In this document: piece by piece, positions 8,297-17,055 of the stretch
Numbering within the stretch: position 1 is the first letter of the stretch
Layout: every line of letters starts with the position of its first letter
Source: Xylophilus ampelinus
GTDB lineage: Bacteria > Pseudomonadota > Gammaproteobacteria > Burkholderiales > Burkholderiaceae_C
Length of the DNA: 21,787 nt
Direction of reading: 5' to 3'
Assembly (NCBI RefSeq): GCF_901875635.1
Contig: NZ_CABFMN010000144.1
Coordinates: 1 to 21,787 of the forward strand
Translations under genes and position numbers: made by a program
Notes under the pieces: model-generated
What the model was told of the DNA's origin: nothing
What the model saw: only the letters and a program-made list of their open reading frames with translations
Database searches by the model: none

Positions 8297-8968
8297 ATGC
8301 TCACCGTCCACCACCTCAACAACTCCCGTTCGCAGCGCGTGCTGTGGCTCCTCGAAGAGCTGGAGCTGCCCTACGAGATCGTCCACTACCAGCGCAACGC
8401 GCAGACCATGCTGGCGCCGCCCGAGCTGCGGCAGGTGCATCCGCTGGGCAAGTCGCCGGTGGTGACGGTGGACGGCTTGGTGCTTGCGGAGTCGGGCGCC
8501 ATCCTGGAGACGCTGACCGAGCGCTACGGCAACGGCCGCCTGGCGCCGCCGGTCGGCTCGCCGGAGGCGGTGCGCTATCGCTACTGGCTGCATTACGCCG
8601 AAGGCTCGGCCATGCCGCCCCTGCTGCTCAAACTGGTGTTCGACCAGATCGAGAAGGCGAAGATGCCCTTCTTCGCCAAGCCCATCGCGCGCGGCATCGC
8701 CGCCAAGGCCAAGGCCAGCTTCATCCAGCCGCAGATCTCGAACCACCTGAACTTCATGGAAGGCGAGTTGGGCAAGAGCGCATGGTTCGCCGGCGACGAG
8801 TTCACGGCCGCCGACATCCAGATGAGCTTTCCGATCGAGGCGGCGCAGGCGCGCGCGGGGTTGAACGAAAAGCGTCCGCGCCTGATGGCCTGGCTGGCGC
8901 GCATCCATGCGCGTCCGGCTTACCAGCGTGCGCTGGAACGCGGCGGCCCGTACGAGCTGCTGAGCTGA
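8297..8968 (+). CDS. Glutathione S-transferase
   Basis: A 223-residue cytosolic GST. The N-terminal thioredoxin-like domain begins LTVHHLNNSRSQRVLWLLEEL, the form typical of yeast Gtt1-like bacterial GSTs. The glutathione site shows the cis-Pro in KSPVV (P54) and the E65-S66 pair in AESGAI. The helical C-terminal domain contains the folding motif TAAD (170-173) in FAGDEFTAADIQMSF and ends with LARIHARPAYQRALERGG. It would conjugate or reduce electrophilic substrates with glutathione; the natural substrate is unknown. It follows ychF by 19 bases and converges on the yqaA-type gene. Confidence 0.92.
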   Translation: MLTVHHLNNSRSQRVLWLLEELELPYEIVHYQRNAQTMLAPPELRQVHPLGKSPVVTVDGLVLAESGAILETLTERYGNGRLAPPVGSPEAVRYRYWLHYAEGSAMPPLLLKLVFDQIEKAKMPFFAKPIARGIAAKAKASFIQPQISNHLNFMEGELGKSAWFAGDEFTAADIQMSFPIEAAQARAGLNEKRPRLMAWLARIHARPAYQRALERGGPYELLS

Positions 8969-8993
8969 TTCTTCAAGCCAAATCGGGCCGCGG

Positions 8994-9032
8994 CGCCCGC
9001 CGGACGGGCGCGAGCAGCTATGGTTTCGATAG
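8994..9032 (+). repeat. Intergenic repeat family, copy D
   Basis: A CGCCCG-CCGGA-CGGGCG hairpin (8994-9010) is followed by CGAGCAGCTATGGTTTCGATAG, the same layout as copies B and E. It lies between the convergent GST and yqaA-type genes. Confidence 0.65.
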
Positions 9033-9049
9033 CGACGCGCTGCGTTCGA

Positions 9050-9523
9050 TCATTTGTCCGGCCACAGGTACAGCAGCGCCACCGTCATGCAGATGTAGCG
9101 CGCGAACTTGCCGATCGCCATGTACACCAGGCAGGGCCAGAACGACAGCCGCAACCAGCCGGCCACTGCGCACAGCGGATCGCCCACCACCGGCAGCCAG
9201 CTCAACAGGCAGGCCTTGGGGCCGAGCTTCTCCAGCCACGCGAGCACGCGCATGTGGTGCTTCGAATGCGCGTACTTGTCGGCCACCTTGTGCGCGCCGT
9301 AGCCCAGCCACCAGTCGACCGCGCCGCCCAGGGTGTTGCCCGCGGTCGCGACGAGGATCGCGGGCCAGAACATGTCGGGGTTGAGCTTGAGCAGGCCGAA
9401 CAGCGCCGGCTCCGAGCCCAGCGGCAGCAGCGTGGCCGAGATGAACGCGACGATGAACAGCGTCGACAGGCCGAACTGCGGCAGCGCGAGAAGCGCCAGG
9501 AGTGAGTCGAGCCAGGCTTGCAT
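9050..9523 (-). CDS. YqaA family inner-membrane protein (DedA/VTT-like)
   Basis: A 157-residue, strongly hydrophobic protein with about four membrane segments or re-entrant loops (near 17-35, 52-75, 103-125 and 128-153). The conserved features are FISATLLPLGSEPALFG, GNTLGGAVDWWLGY and SWLPVVGDPLCAVAGWLR, which place it in the YqaA branch of the DedA/SNARE-associated (VTT) superfamily. Members of the wider superfamily move lipids across the membrane; YqaA itself has no settled function. The start at 9523 is supported by protein similarity. A TATACT hexamer (9533-9538 on the minus strand) lies nine bases before it and may be a -10 box, though no -35 is seen. Confidence 0.87.
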   Translation of the reverse strand: MQAWLDSLLALLALPQFGLSTLFIVAFISATLLPLGSEPALFGLLKLNPDMFWPAILVATAGNTLGGAVDWWLGYGAHKVADKYAHSKHHMRVLAWLEKLGPKACLLSWLPVVGDPLCAVAGWLRLSFWPCLVYMAIGKFARYICMTVALLYLWPDK

Positions 9524-9652
9524 GGGTGCGGGAGTATAGGAATCGTCCTGGCGCCGCCCGCGTCGGAAACGGTGCCGCGCTGCGGGAGGAATCCGTGCAT
9601 CCCCGGGGGCCGGCGGGTACCAATCGTTTCAGTGTCCGAAATGGCCGCTGGC

Positions 9653-9658
9653 TACAAT
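9653..9658 (+). promoter_or_regulatory. Probable -10 box of the dusB-fis operon
   Basis: TACAAT in the context GGCTACAATCGATGCC matches the -10 consensus at five of six positions. The same TACAATCG string occurs upstream of the rubredoxin gene in this window. No good -35 is visible. Transcription would start near 9665, giving a leader of about 70 bases that contains the hairpin at 9679-9706. Confidence 0.45.
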
Positions 9659-9678
9659 CGATGCCTCATTTTTCAGCA

Positions 9679-9706
9679 GACGCTGCCACCTCGCGGTGCC
9701 GGCGTC
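9679..9706 (+). promoter_or_regulatory. Leader hairpin before dusB
   Basis: GACGCTGCCACC pairs with GGTGCCGGCGTC across a TCGC loop, with one wobble and one mismatch in 12 positions. It is followed by TTCGTTTC and lies between the putative promoter and the dusB ATG at 9734. It could be an attenuator, a pause site or simply a stabilising leader structure. Confidence 0.45.
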
Positions 9707-9733
9707 TTCGTTTCTCCACCCCTCGCCCTCCCC

Positions 9734-10810
9734 ATGCAGATCGGTTCCATCGCGCTGGACAACCGGCTGTTCGTCGCGCCCATGGCGGGCGTCACCGACC
9801 GCCCGTTCCGCATGCTGTGCCGGCGGCTGGGTGCGGGGTACGCGGTGAGCGAGATGGTGACCTCGCGCAAGGAACTGTGGGGTTCGCTCAAGACCTCGCG
9901 GCGGGCCAACCACGAGGGCGAACCGGGCCCCATAGCGGTACAGATCGCCGGCACCGATGCGGCCATGATGGCCGAGGCCGCGCAGTACAACATCGACCGC
10001 GGCGCGCAGATCATCGACATCAACATGGGCTGCCCGGCCAAGAAGGTCTGCAACAAGTGGGCGGGTTCGGCCCTGATGCGCGACGAGCCGCTGGCCCTCG
10101 AGATCGCGCAGGCCGTGGTCGATGCCGCGGCGCCGCACGGCGTGCCGGTGACGCTCAAGATGCGCACGGGCTGGAGCCACGACCACCGCAACGCCGTGAA
10201 GCTGGCGCGCGACTTCGAGGCCGCCGGCGTGCAGATGCTCACCGTGCACGGCCGCACGCGCGAGCAGGGCTACAAGGGACAAGCGGAATACGACACCATC
10301 GCCGCCGTCAAGGCCGCGGTGCGCATCCCGGTGGTGGCCAACGGCGACGTGACCAGCCCCGAGAAGGCGCGCGAGGTGCTGGCCGCAACGGGCGCCGACG
10401 CGATCATGGTCGGCCGCGCGGCGCAGGGCCGGCCGTGGATCTTCCGCGAGATCGGGCATTTCCTCGCGACGGGCGAACACATGGCGCCGCCGCTGGTGGC
10501 CGAGGTGCGTCGCCTGCTGCTCGACCACCTGCGCGAGCACTACGCGCTGTATGGCGACTACAGCGGCGTGCGCACGGCACGCAAGCACATCGGCTGGTAC
10601 GTGCGGGCCCTGCCCGGCGGCGAGGCCTTCCGCGAGGCGATGAACCGCATCGAGGACTGCGAGGCGCAGTGGGAGGCGGTGGCCGCCTTCTTCGACGTGC
10701 TGGGCGAGCGCATGGAGCGCCTGCCGGTGCAGGCCGACACGGCCGGTGACGAATCCAGGGAAGACGACAACAAAGATGAACTCGAGGAGAACTGCAGCAG
10801 CGCGGCCTGA
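9734..10810 (+). CDS. dusB: tRNA-dihydrouridine synthase B
   Basis: A 358-residue FMN enzyme that reduces a specific uridine in the tRNA D-loop to dihydrouridine. The TIM barrel begins MQIGSIALDNRLFVAPMAGVTDRPFR. The catalytic cysteine is C100 in the family motif NMGCPAKKVCNKWAGSALM. TVHGRTREQGYKG and ANGDVTS contribute FMN contacts, as does ADAIMVGRAAQGRPWIF. The C-terminal helical RNA-binding domain contains YGDYSGVRTARKHIGWY, and a short acidic tail follows. The frame stays open upstream, but homology starts at 9734. The downstream fis gene gives the conserved dusB-fis pair, where dusB is often needed for fis translation in enterobacteria. Confidence 0.95.
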   Translation: MQIGSIALDNRLFVAPMAGVTDRPFRMLCRRLGAGYAVSEMVTSRKELWGSLKTSRRANHEGEPGPIAVQIAGTDAAMMAEAAQYNIDRGAQIIDINMGCPAKKVCNKWAGSALMRDEPLALEIAQAVVDAAAPHGVPVTLKMRTGWSHDHRNAVKLARDFEAAGVQMLTVHGRTREQGYKGQAEYDTIAAVKAAVRIPVVANGDVTSPEKAREVLAATGADAIMVGRAAQGRPWIFREIGHFLATGEHMAPPLVAEVRRLLLDHLREHYALYGDYSGVRTARKHIGWYVRALPGGEAFREAMNRIEDCEAQWEAVAAFFDVLGERMERLPVQADTAGDESREDDNKDELEENCSSAA

Positions 10811-10876
10811 CCCGCGTGGCCTTCGGGCCCGGCTGCAGTCGACGGGACACCCGACAGAACTGCAAGAACGAAGAAG

Positions 10877-11113
10877 ATGAGCAAGAAACAGATCGAGGAG
10901 TGCGTGCGCACCAGCCTGGAGGGCTACTTTCGCGACCTGCGAGGCACCGAGCCCGACGGCATGTACGAGATGATCGTCACCGTGGTCGAGAAACCGCTGC
11001 TGGAAGTCGTGATGCTGCGTGCCGAAGGCAACCAGTCGCGCGCCGCGCAGTGGCTGGGCCTGAACCGCAACACCCTGCGCAAGAAACTGGTCGAGCACCG
11101 GATCATCAAGTAA
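10877..11113 (+). CDS. fis: DNA-binding protein Fis
   Basis: A 78-residue Fis-family nucleoid protein. The C-terminal half has the Fis helix-turn-helix, [22 protein letters not shown] (residues 50-71), followed by VEHRIIK. The N-terminal part is shorter than E. coli Fis (98 residues), as is usual in betaproteobacteria. Fis bends DNA and adjusts transcription of stable RNA and many other promoters during fast growth. The start at 10877 has a purine-rich GAAGAAG just upstream. It lies 66 bases after dusB and is most likely in the same transcript. Confidence 0.95.
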   Translation: MSKKQIEECVRTSLEGYFRDLRGTEPDGMYEMIVTVVEKPLLEVVMLRAEGNQSRAAQWLGLNRNTLRKKLVEHRIIK

Positions 11114-11138
11114 GCCTGAAGCCGGACATCCATACGCG

Positions 11139-11203
11139 AAAGAAAGACAAAAACTTCGCGAAGGACGCGAAAGTCTTTCTTTGAGTTTTTCGCGTCCTTC
11201 GCG
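11139..11203 (+). repeat. Nested inverted repeats between fis and purH (A-B-A'-B' order)
   Basis: Arm A, AAAGAAAGAC (11139-11148), is perfectly complementary to A' at 11173-11182. Arm B, 15 bases at 11158-11172 (GCGAAGGACGCGAAA), is perfectly complementary to B' at 11188-11202, and a further C-G pair extends it to 11157/11203. The order A, B, A', B' means the two hairpins exclude each other or form a pseudoknot. The A-A' hairpin is followed by GAGTTTTT. It may be the fis terminator, an attenuator for purH, or a dispersed repeat. Confidence 0.6.
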
Positions 11204-11252
11204 CCCTTCGCGTTCGGCAGTCCGCCCCCGTATTTCAATTCCGAAGCAATCC

Positions 11253-12853
<1,601 letters not shown>

Positions 12854-12854
<1 letters not shown>

Positions 12855-12976
12855 AAAGTTCGCCGCTCGGCTACTGCGCGGCGCCATCTCGCACCTGCGG
12901 TCCTCGCCGTACCGGAGTACGGCTCCGGTCCTCGGCGCGACTTGGCGCCGCTCGCTACGCCGCTCGGCGAACTTTT
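12854..12976. repeat. Large imperfect inverted repeat between purH and hemL
   Basis: AAAAGTTCGCCG (12854-12865) is perfectly repeated in inverse at 12965-12976. The next inner segments, about 20 bases each and including GGCGCCA, are also largely complementary. The centre holds two overlapping alternative hairpins: CCGTAC-CGGA-GTACGG (12907-12922) and CCGGAG-TACGG-CTCCGG (12912-12928). The first base of the repeat is the last base of the purH stop codon. No open frame encodes a plausible protein. It could be a terminator pair for the convergent genes or a miniature transposed element. Confidence 0.65.
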
Positions 12977-13001
12977 GGCGCGGCGCCGGTTTCTTTGAGC
13001 G

Positions 13002-13050
13002 AAAAATGGCTGCAGCGCCCGTGGGGCGGGCGTAGGCAGCTATTGTTTTT
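13002..13050 (+). repeat. Intergenic repeat family, copy E
   Basis: A CGCCCG-TGGGG-CGGGCG hairpin (13016-13032) is flanked by AAAAATGGCTGCAG on the left and TAGGCAGCTATTGTTTTT on the right. The core matches copies B and D. Its right end overlaps the last codons and the stop of hemL. Confidence 0.65.
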
Positions 13051-14335
13051 GTAGCGTCTTGAAGATGTCGCGCGCGGCGGCGACGGTGGCGTCGATGTCG
13101 GCGTCTGTGTGGGCGCTGCTGACGAAGCCGGCTTCGTAGAGGGCGGGGGCGATGTACACGCCGCGGTCGAGCAGGCCGTGGAAGAGGGCGTTGAAGCGCG
13201 CGTTGTCGCTCTTCATGACTGCCGTGTAGTTCTGCGGCAGCTCGGGCAGGAGGAAGAAGCCGAACATGCCGCCTTCGCAGTCGGCGCTGAAGGGCATGCC
13301 TTCGGCGGCCGCGGCAGCCTTGAGGCCGTCGACCAGGGTTCGAGTCTTCGTTGCGAGCGCCTCGTAGAAGCCGGGCTTGGCGATCTCCTTCAGTGTTGCG
13401 AGGCCGCAGGCCGTGGCCACGGGGTTGCCCGAGAGCGTGCCGGCCTGGTAGACCGGGCCCATCGGCGCCAGCTGTTCCATGATGGCGCGCGGCCCGCCGA
13501 AGGCCGCCAGCGGCATGCCGCCGCCGATGACCTTGCCCAGCACGGTGAGGTCGGGCGTGATGCCCAGCACGCCCTGGGCGCCGCGAAGGCCGACCCGGAA
13601 GCCCGTCATCACCTCGTCGAAGACCAGCAGCGCGCCGTGCTGCGTGCACAGCTCGCGGCAGCGGCGCGCGAATTCGGGCGTGGCGCGCACGAAGTTCATG
13701 TTCCCGGCGATGGCCTCGATCATCAGGCAGGCGATGTCGTGGCCGTGCAGCGCGAAGGCTTCTTCCAGTTGCTGCAGGTTGTTGTATTCGAGCACGAGGG
13801 TGTGCTGCACGACCTCGGGCGGCACGCCGGCGGAGGTCGGGTTGCCGAAGGTGGCCAGCCCCGAGCCGGCCTTGACCAGCAGGGCGTCGGCATGGCCGTG
13901 GTAGCAGCCCTCGAACTTCACGATGTGCTTGCGGCCGGTGGCACCTCGCGCGAGGCGCAGGGCGCTCATCGCGGCTTCGGTGCCCGAACTGACCAGGCGC
14001 ACCATCTCCATCGAGGGCACGAGCGCGAGGATGGCCTCGGCCAGTTCGATCTCGCGCTCGGTCGGTGCGCCGAAGGACAGGCCCTCGGTCACGGCGCGCT
14101 GCACCGCGTCGATCACGGCCGGATGGCCGTGGCCAAGGATCATCGGCCCCCAGGAGCCGATGTAGTCGATGTAGCGCCGGCCCGCCGCGTCCCACATGTA
14201 GGCACCCTGGGCGCGGGCGATGAAGCGCGGCGTGCCGCCCACGGCCTTGAAGGCGCGCACGGGCGAGTTCACGCCGCCGGGAATGACGGCGCGGGCGCGG
14301 TCGAAGAGCTGGAGGTTGGTGTCGGGGGAGGTCAT
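13040..14335 (-). CDS. hemL: Glutamate-1-semialdehyde 2,1-aminomutase
   Basis: A 431-residue PLP enzyme converting glutamate-1-semialdehyde to 5-aminolevulinate, the first committed tetrapyrrole precursor in the C5 pathway. The PLP lysine is K268 in [18 protein letters not shown], and D240 in [10 protein letters not shown] contacts the pyridine nitrogen. [16 protein letters not shown] and [19 protein letters not shown] bind the cofactor phosphate and substrate, and the N-terminus [19 protein letters not shown] is diagnostic. The start at 14335 lies 47 bases after the thiD-like gene, so the two are probably co-transcribed. The last codons (Gln-Lys-Gln-stop) lie in the A-rich edge of repeat copy E. 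Confidence 0.97.
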   Translation of the reverse strand: MTSPDTNLQLFDRARAVIPGGVNSPVRAFKAVGGTPRFIARAQGAYMWDAAGRRYIDYIGSWGPMILGHGHPAVIDAVQRAVTEGLSFGAPTEREIELAEAILALVPSMEMVRLVSSGTEAAMSALRLARGATGRKHIVKFEGCYHGHADALLVKAGSGLATFGNPTSAGVPPEVVQHTLVLEYNNLQQLEEAFALHGHDIACLMIEAIAGNMNFVRATPEFARRCRELCTQHGALLVFDEVMTGFRVGLRGAQGVLGITPDLTVLGKVIGGGMPLAAFGGPRAIMEQLAPMGPVYQAGTLSGNPVATACGLATLKEIAKPGFYEALATKTRTLVDGLKAAAAAEGMPFSADCEGGMFGFFLLPELPQNYTAVMKSDNARFNALFHGLLDRGVYIAPALYEAGFVSSAHTDADIDATVAAARDIFKTLQKQ

Positions 14336-14382
14336 CGGAGGCAGGAATGGAGCGGGCGGCCGGCGGCGGTCGCCGGCAGCGG

Positions 14383-15345
14383 TCAATGGCGGGTGTCGTG
14401 GGCCGGCAGGGCGAAGTCCGTGTCGGCCGGGCCTTCGTCGTCGCCCTCGTCCTCGGGCTGGGCCCAGAAGAGGCGGTCGGGCAGCACGTGGCCCATGCCG
14501 GGGCGGAAGCCCGCGTCGAGGCAGCGGTCCATGTAGGCGAGCGCTTCGGTGGTGGCGGCCGTGAGGTCGGCGCCGGTGGCCAGGAGGGCGGCCAACGCGG
14601 CCGACAGCGTCTCGCCGGCGCCGGCGAAGACGGCCTCGAGCCGCTCGTACTTCTCGCTGGCCAGCACGGCCTGCGGTGACGCCAGCACGTTGTCGATGAA
14701 GGGGTCGGGCCGGACGATGCCGGTGACCAGCGTGTAGGGCACGCCCAGCTCCCCGGCCGCCTTCGCGATGTCGCGTGGTCCGGGCGGCTTGTCGCCCGAC
14801 CAGTCGGGCAGCAGCCAGCGCCACAGCGTGCTGTGGTTGCCCACCAGCACCGCGGTCTGCGGCAGCACCAGTTCCTGGAAGGCATCGAGGTAGCTCTCGA
14901 TGTCCTGGTCGTTCCACCACGACAGGTTGGGCATGTAGGCCACCACGGGCACTTCGGGGTAGTCGGAGGCGGTTTCGGCGATGCGGCTCAGGTTGTCGGG
15001 CGAGCCGGCGAAGCCAACCTTGATGACCTGGGCAGGCACGTCCTCCAGGATGGCGCGCGCCTGCTCGGCGACATGCTCCTCGTCGAAGGCGAAGTGGTCG
15101 AAGACTTCGGCCGTGTCGCGGGCATACGCGCCCGTCACCACGCCCAGCATGTGGGCGCCCACTGATGAGATCGCCAGGGCATCGGCCCCCAGCCCGCCGG
15201 CGCCGCTCGGGTCGCTGGCGTTGAACACCAGGACACAGGGTGGCCGACCATCGTCCTCGGTGTCGGCCGTGGGGTCCTCGTCCGGCGCCCCGTTAACATC
15301 GTCCGCCTCCGGCGGGTCCTCGGGCGGTAGTAAGTGCGTATTCAT
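14383..15345 (-). CDS. ThiD-like kinase (hydroxymethylpyrimidine/phosphomethylpyrimidine kinase family)
   Basis: A 320-residue ribokinase-fold protein. [12 protein letters not shown] (44-55) corresponds to the ThiD substrate/phosphate loop [25 protein letters not shown] (108-120) and [17 protein letters not shown] (242-258) align with ThiD elements. The catalytic turn, GTGC in typical ThiD and GAGD in other ribokinases, reads GAGE here. The LTAQNT region reads TGAYARDT. Acidic, probably disordered tails occur at 1-35 and 297-310. Classical ThiD phosphorylates hydroxymethylpyrimidine for thiamine synthesis; these changes leave the substrate in doubt. The frame stays open upstream, but the start at 15345 avoids overlap with the divergent rubredoxin promoter. 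It precedes hemL. Confidence 0.75.
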   Translation of the reverse strand: MNTHLLPPEDPPEADDVNGAPDEDPTADTEDDGRPPCVLVFNASDPSGAGGLGADALAISSVGAHMLGVVTGAYARDTAEVFDHFAFDEEHVAEQARAILEDVPAQVIKVGFAGSPDNLSRIAETASDYPEVPVVAYMPNLSWWNDQDIESYLDAFQELVLPQTAVLVGNHSTLWRWLLPDWSGDKPPGPRDIAKAAGELGVPYTLVTGIVRPDPFIDNVLASPQAVLASEKYERLEAVFAGAGETLSAALAALLATGADLTAATTEALAYMDRCLDAGFRPGMGHVLPDRLFWAQPEDEGDDEGPADTDFALPAHDTRH

Positions 15346-15415
15346 TCGGCCCGGATGAACCCCGGATGGTGGCGTTTCTGAGACGACTTCGGCAGGATTG
15401 CTTGAGACGTCTGGA

Positions 15416-15421
15416 TACAAT
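15416..15421 (+). promoter_or_regulatory. Probable -10 box for the rubredoxin gene
   Basis: TACAAT in GGATACAATCGTTGC lies 34 bases before the rubredoxin ATG, in the 110-base divergent gap shared with the thiD-like gene. No convincing -35 is present at 16-18 bases; a TTGAGA at 15402 is only eight bases away. Confidence 0.4.
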
Positions 15422-15455
15422 CGTTGCATTCTATGTACAAGGCTCGTAAGCTGCG

Positions 15456-15626
15456 ATGAACACGAAAACCTGGATGTGCCTGATTTGCGGGTGGATCTAC
15501 GACGAAGCGGCAGGCGTGCCGGAGGATGGTATTGCGCCTGGAACCCCTTGGGATCAGGTGCCCATGAACTGGACCTGCCCCGAGTGCGGTGCGCGCAAGG
15601 AAGACTTCGAGATGGTCGAGATCTGA
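15456..15626 (+). CDS. Rubredoxin
   Basis: A 56-residue one-iron electron carrier. Four cysteines in two pairs, C8-x-x-C11 ([14 protein letters not shown]) and C41-x-x-C44 ([13 protein letters not shown]), bind the iron. The aromatic core residues W6, Y15, W32 and W39 and the central [12 protein letters not shown] loop are standard. Rubredoxins pass electrons to alkane hydroxylases, oxidases or peroxide-reducing enzymes, and no such partner is visible here. The gene is divergent from the thiD-like gene and lies 80 bases before pilG. In related genomes it stands at the same place, so it may simply share the locus with the pil genes. Confidence 0.95.
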   Translation: MNTKTWMCLICGWIYDEAAGVPEDGIAPGTPWDQVPMNWTCPECGARKEDFEMVEI

Positions 15627-15642
15627 CAGCATGGCACAAGGC

Positions 15643-15676
15643 CGGGCCTCGCGCGCCGTGTTGGCGCGACGGCCCG
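15643..15676 (+). repeat. Stem-loop between rubredoxin and pilG
   Basis: CGGGCC-TCGCGC (15643-15654) pairs with GCGCGA-C-GGCCCG (15664-15676). This is a 12-bp stem with one bulged C and a nine-base loop. It starts 17 bases after the rubredoxin stop and has no T run, so it is not a canonical intrinsic terminator. It may protect the rubredoxin message or lower read-through into pilG. Confidence 0.5.
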
Positions 15677-15692
15677 CCAGGTGGTGATCGAT

Positions 15693-15698
15693 GAGGAG
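15693..15698 (+). promoter_or_regulatory. Ribosome binding site of pilG
   Basis: GAGGAG lies eight bases before the ATG at 15707. It is one of the strongest Shine-Dalgarno sequences in the window and fixes the pilG start. Confidence 0.7.
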
Positions 15699-15706
15699 TT
15701 GGTGCC

Positions 15707-16102
15707 ATGAGCACGAACGGGTCAGGTTTCAAGGTGCTGGTCATCGACGACAGCAACACCATCCGGCGCAGCGCCGAGATCTTTTTGAAGCAGGGCGGTC
15801 ACGAGGTGCTGCTGGCCGAGGACGGCTACGACGCGCTGTCCAAGGTCAATGACCACAAGCCGCATCTGATCTTCTGCGACATCCTGATGCCGCGGCTCGA
15901 TGGCTACCAGACCTGCGCCATCATCAAGCGCAACGCGCATTTCACCCACGTTCCCGTCGTCATGCTGTCGTCCAAGGACGGCGTGTTCGACAAGGCCCGC
16001 GGCCGCATGGTCGGCTCGCAGGACTACCTCACCAAGCCCTTCACCAAAGAACAGCTGCTGCAGGCCGTGCAGCAGTTCGGCGCCGTCCAACAGGAAGCCT
16101 AA
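15707..16102 (+). CDS. pilG: Twitching-motility response regulator PilG
   Basis: A 131-residue, single-domain CheY-like receiver. D14 and D15 form the acidic pocket, D58 in LIFCDILMPRLDGYQ is the phosphorylation site, S88/S89 lie in VVMLSSKDG, and K110 in YLTKPF is the conserved lysine. In Pseudomonas aeruginosa PilG is phosphorylated by ChpA and promotes pilus extension and cAMP signalling; the same role is inferred here. The stop codon abuts the pilH ATG with no gap, so the pair is translated together. Confidence 0.95.
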   Translation: MSTNGSGFKVLVIDDSNTIRRSAEIFLKQGGHEVLLAEDGYDALSKVNDHKPHLIFCDILMPRLDGYQTCAIIKRNAHFTHVPVVMLSSKDGVFDKARGRMVGSQDYLTKPFTKEQLLQAVQQFGAVQQEA

Positions 16103-16468
16103 ATGACCATCCGCAAAGTGCTCGTCGTCGACGACTCGAAGACGGAACTGATGTTCCTCACCGATCTGCTGCAGAAGAACGGCTTTGCCGTGCAGACGGC
16201 CGAAAACGCGGACGATGCCATGCGCCGGCTCGAGGCCGACCGCCCCGACCTCATCCTGATGGACGTGGTGATGCCCGGCCAGAACGGCTTCCAGCTCACG
16301 CGTGCACTCGCACGCAGCCCCGAGTTCGCGCAGGTGCCGATCATCCTGTGCACGAGCAAGAACCAGGAGACCGACCGCGTCTGGGGCATGCGCCAGGGTG
16401 CGCGTGACTACATCGTCAAGCCCGTGCAGCCGGCCGAGCTCCTGGCCAAGATCCAGGCGCTGAACTGA
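16103..16468 (+). CDS. pilH: Twitching-motility response regulator PilH
   Basis: A 121-residue CheY-like receiver with D10 and D11, the phosphorylation site D54 in LILMDVVMPGQNGFQLTR, T84 in ILCTSKNQETDRVWG, and K106 in YIVKPVQP. The motif TDRVWGMRQGA is typical of PilH rather than PilG. In Pseudomonas PilH acts with the retraction side of pilus control or as a phosphate sink. It lies directly after pilG and 19 bases before pilI. Confidence 0.95.
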   Translation: MTIRKVLVVDDSKTELMFLTDLLQKNGFAVQTAENADDAMRRLEADRPDLILMDVVMPGQNGFQLTRALARSPEFAQVPIILCTSKNQETDRVWGMRQGARDYIVKPVQPAELLAKIQALN

Positions 16469-16487
16469 GCGCCCGCGCGACGCGTCC

Positions 16488-17021
16488 ATGGCCACCCGCG
16501 AAGCCCTCCGCGAGTTCCAGTCCCGGCTCGCGGGCCGTCTGCAGGCTGCGCGCACCTCGGGCGTGTCGGCTTCCTGGCTCGCCGTCGAGGCGGGCGAGGC
16601 GAAGTACCTGTTTCCCCTGGGCCAGGCCGGCGAGATCTTTCCCTGGACCGCTCCTCAGCCCGTGCCCTACACCCTGCCGTGGTTCCTCGGCGTGGCCAAC
16701 CTGCGCGGTGGCCTCTATGGCGTGGTGCAGTTGTCGGCCTTCGCCAGCGGCGAGCGGCCGTCGCCGGCCAGTACCGAATCGGCACGCGCCCAGTCGCGGC
16801 TGGTCGCGCTGAACGAAGCGCTGGACGTCAACTGCGCCCTGCTGATCGACCGGCTGGTCGGCCTGCGCGGCATCGAGGCCTTCAGGAGTTCGCAGGCGCC
16901 CGCGGCCGATGCCCCCGCCTGGCAGGGCCACACCTACATCGACGCCGCAGGCCAGCGCTGGCAGGAGATCAATCTCCAGTCGCTGTCGCAGCAACCCGAA
17001 TTCCTGAGCATCGGCGCCTGA
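16488..17021 (+). CDS. pilI: CheW-like adaptor PilI
   Basis: A 177-residue CheW-domain protein linking the PilJ receptor to the ChpA kinase. The N-terminal helix (REALREFQSRLAGRLQAAR) is followed by the beta-barrel: WLAVEAGEAKYLFPLGQAGEIFPW, VPYTLPWFLGVANLRGGLYGVVQLSAF and NCALLIDRLVGLRGIEAF. The WFLGVANLRG sequence is the CheW core signature. The protein is cytoplasmic and has no enzyme activity. It lies in the pilGHIJ-chpA cluster, 34 bases before pilJ. Confidence 0.92.
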   Translation: MATREALREFQSRLAGRLQAARTSGVSASWLAVEAGEAKYLFPLGQAGEIFPWTAPQPVPYTLPWFLGVANLRGGLYGVVQLSAFASGERPSPASTESARAQSRLVALNEALDVNCALLIDRLVGLRGIEAFRSSQAPAADAPAWQGHTYIDAAGQRWQEINLQSLSQQPEFLSIGA

Positions 17022-17055
17022 GCCGGCGCCCCGCATACATCCCGAAGGACCGACC

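Noticed and set aside
9518..9733. Upstream extension of the dusB frame
   Set aside because: DusB homology starts exactly at MQIGSIALDNRLF (9734), and the upstream part contains the likely promoter and leader hairpin.
11139..11203. CRISPR-like or direct repeat array from the recurring CTTCGCG units near 11155-11212
   Set aside because: The units are short, overlap an inverted repeat and have no regular spacers; no cas genes are present.
15402..15421. TTGAGA and TACAAT as a paired -35/-10 promoter for rubredoxin
   Set aside because: The spacing is only eight bases; a normal pair needs 16-18. Only the -10 was kept.
15346..15762. Upstream extension of the thiD-like frame
   Set aside because: The extra residues are not ThiD-like and would run antisense through the rubredoxin gene and its promoter; the ATG at 15345 is sufficient.
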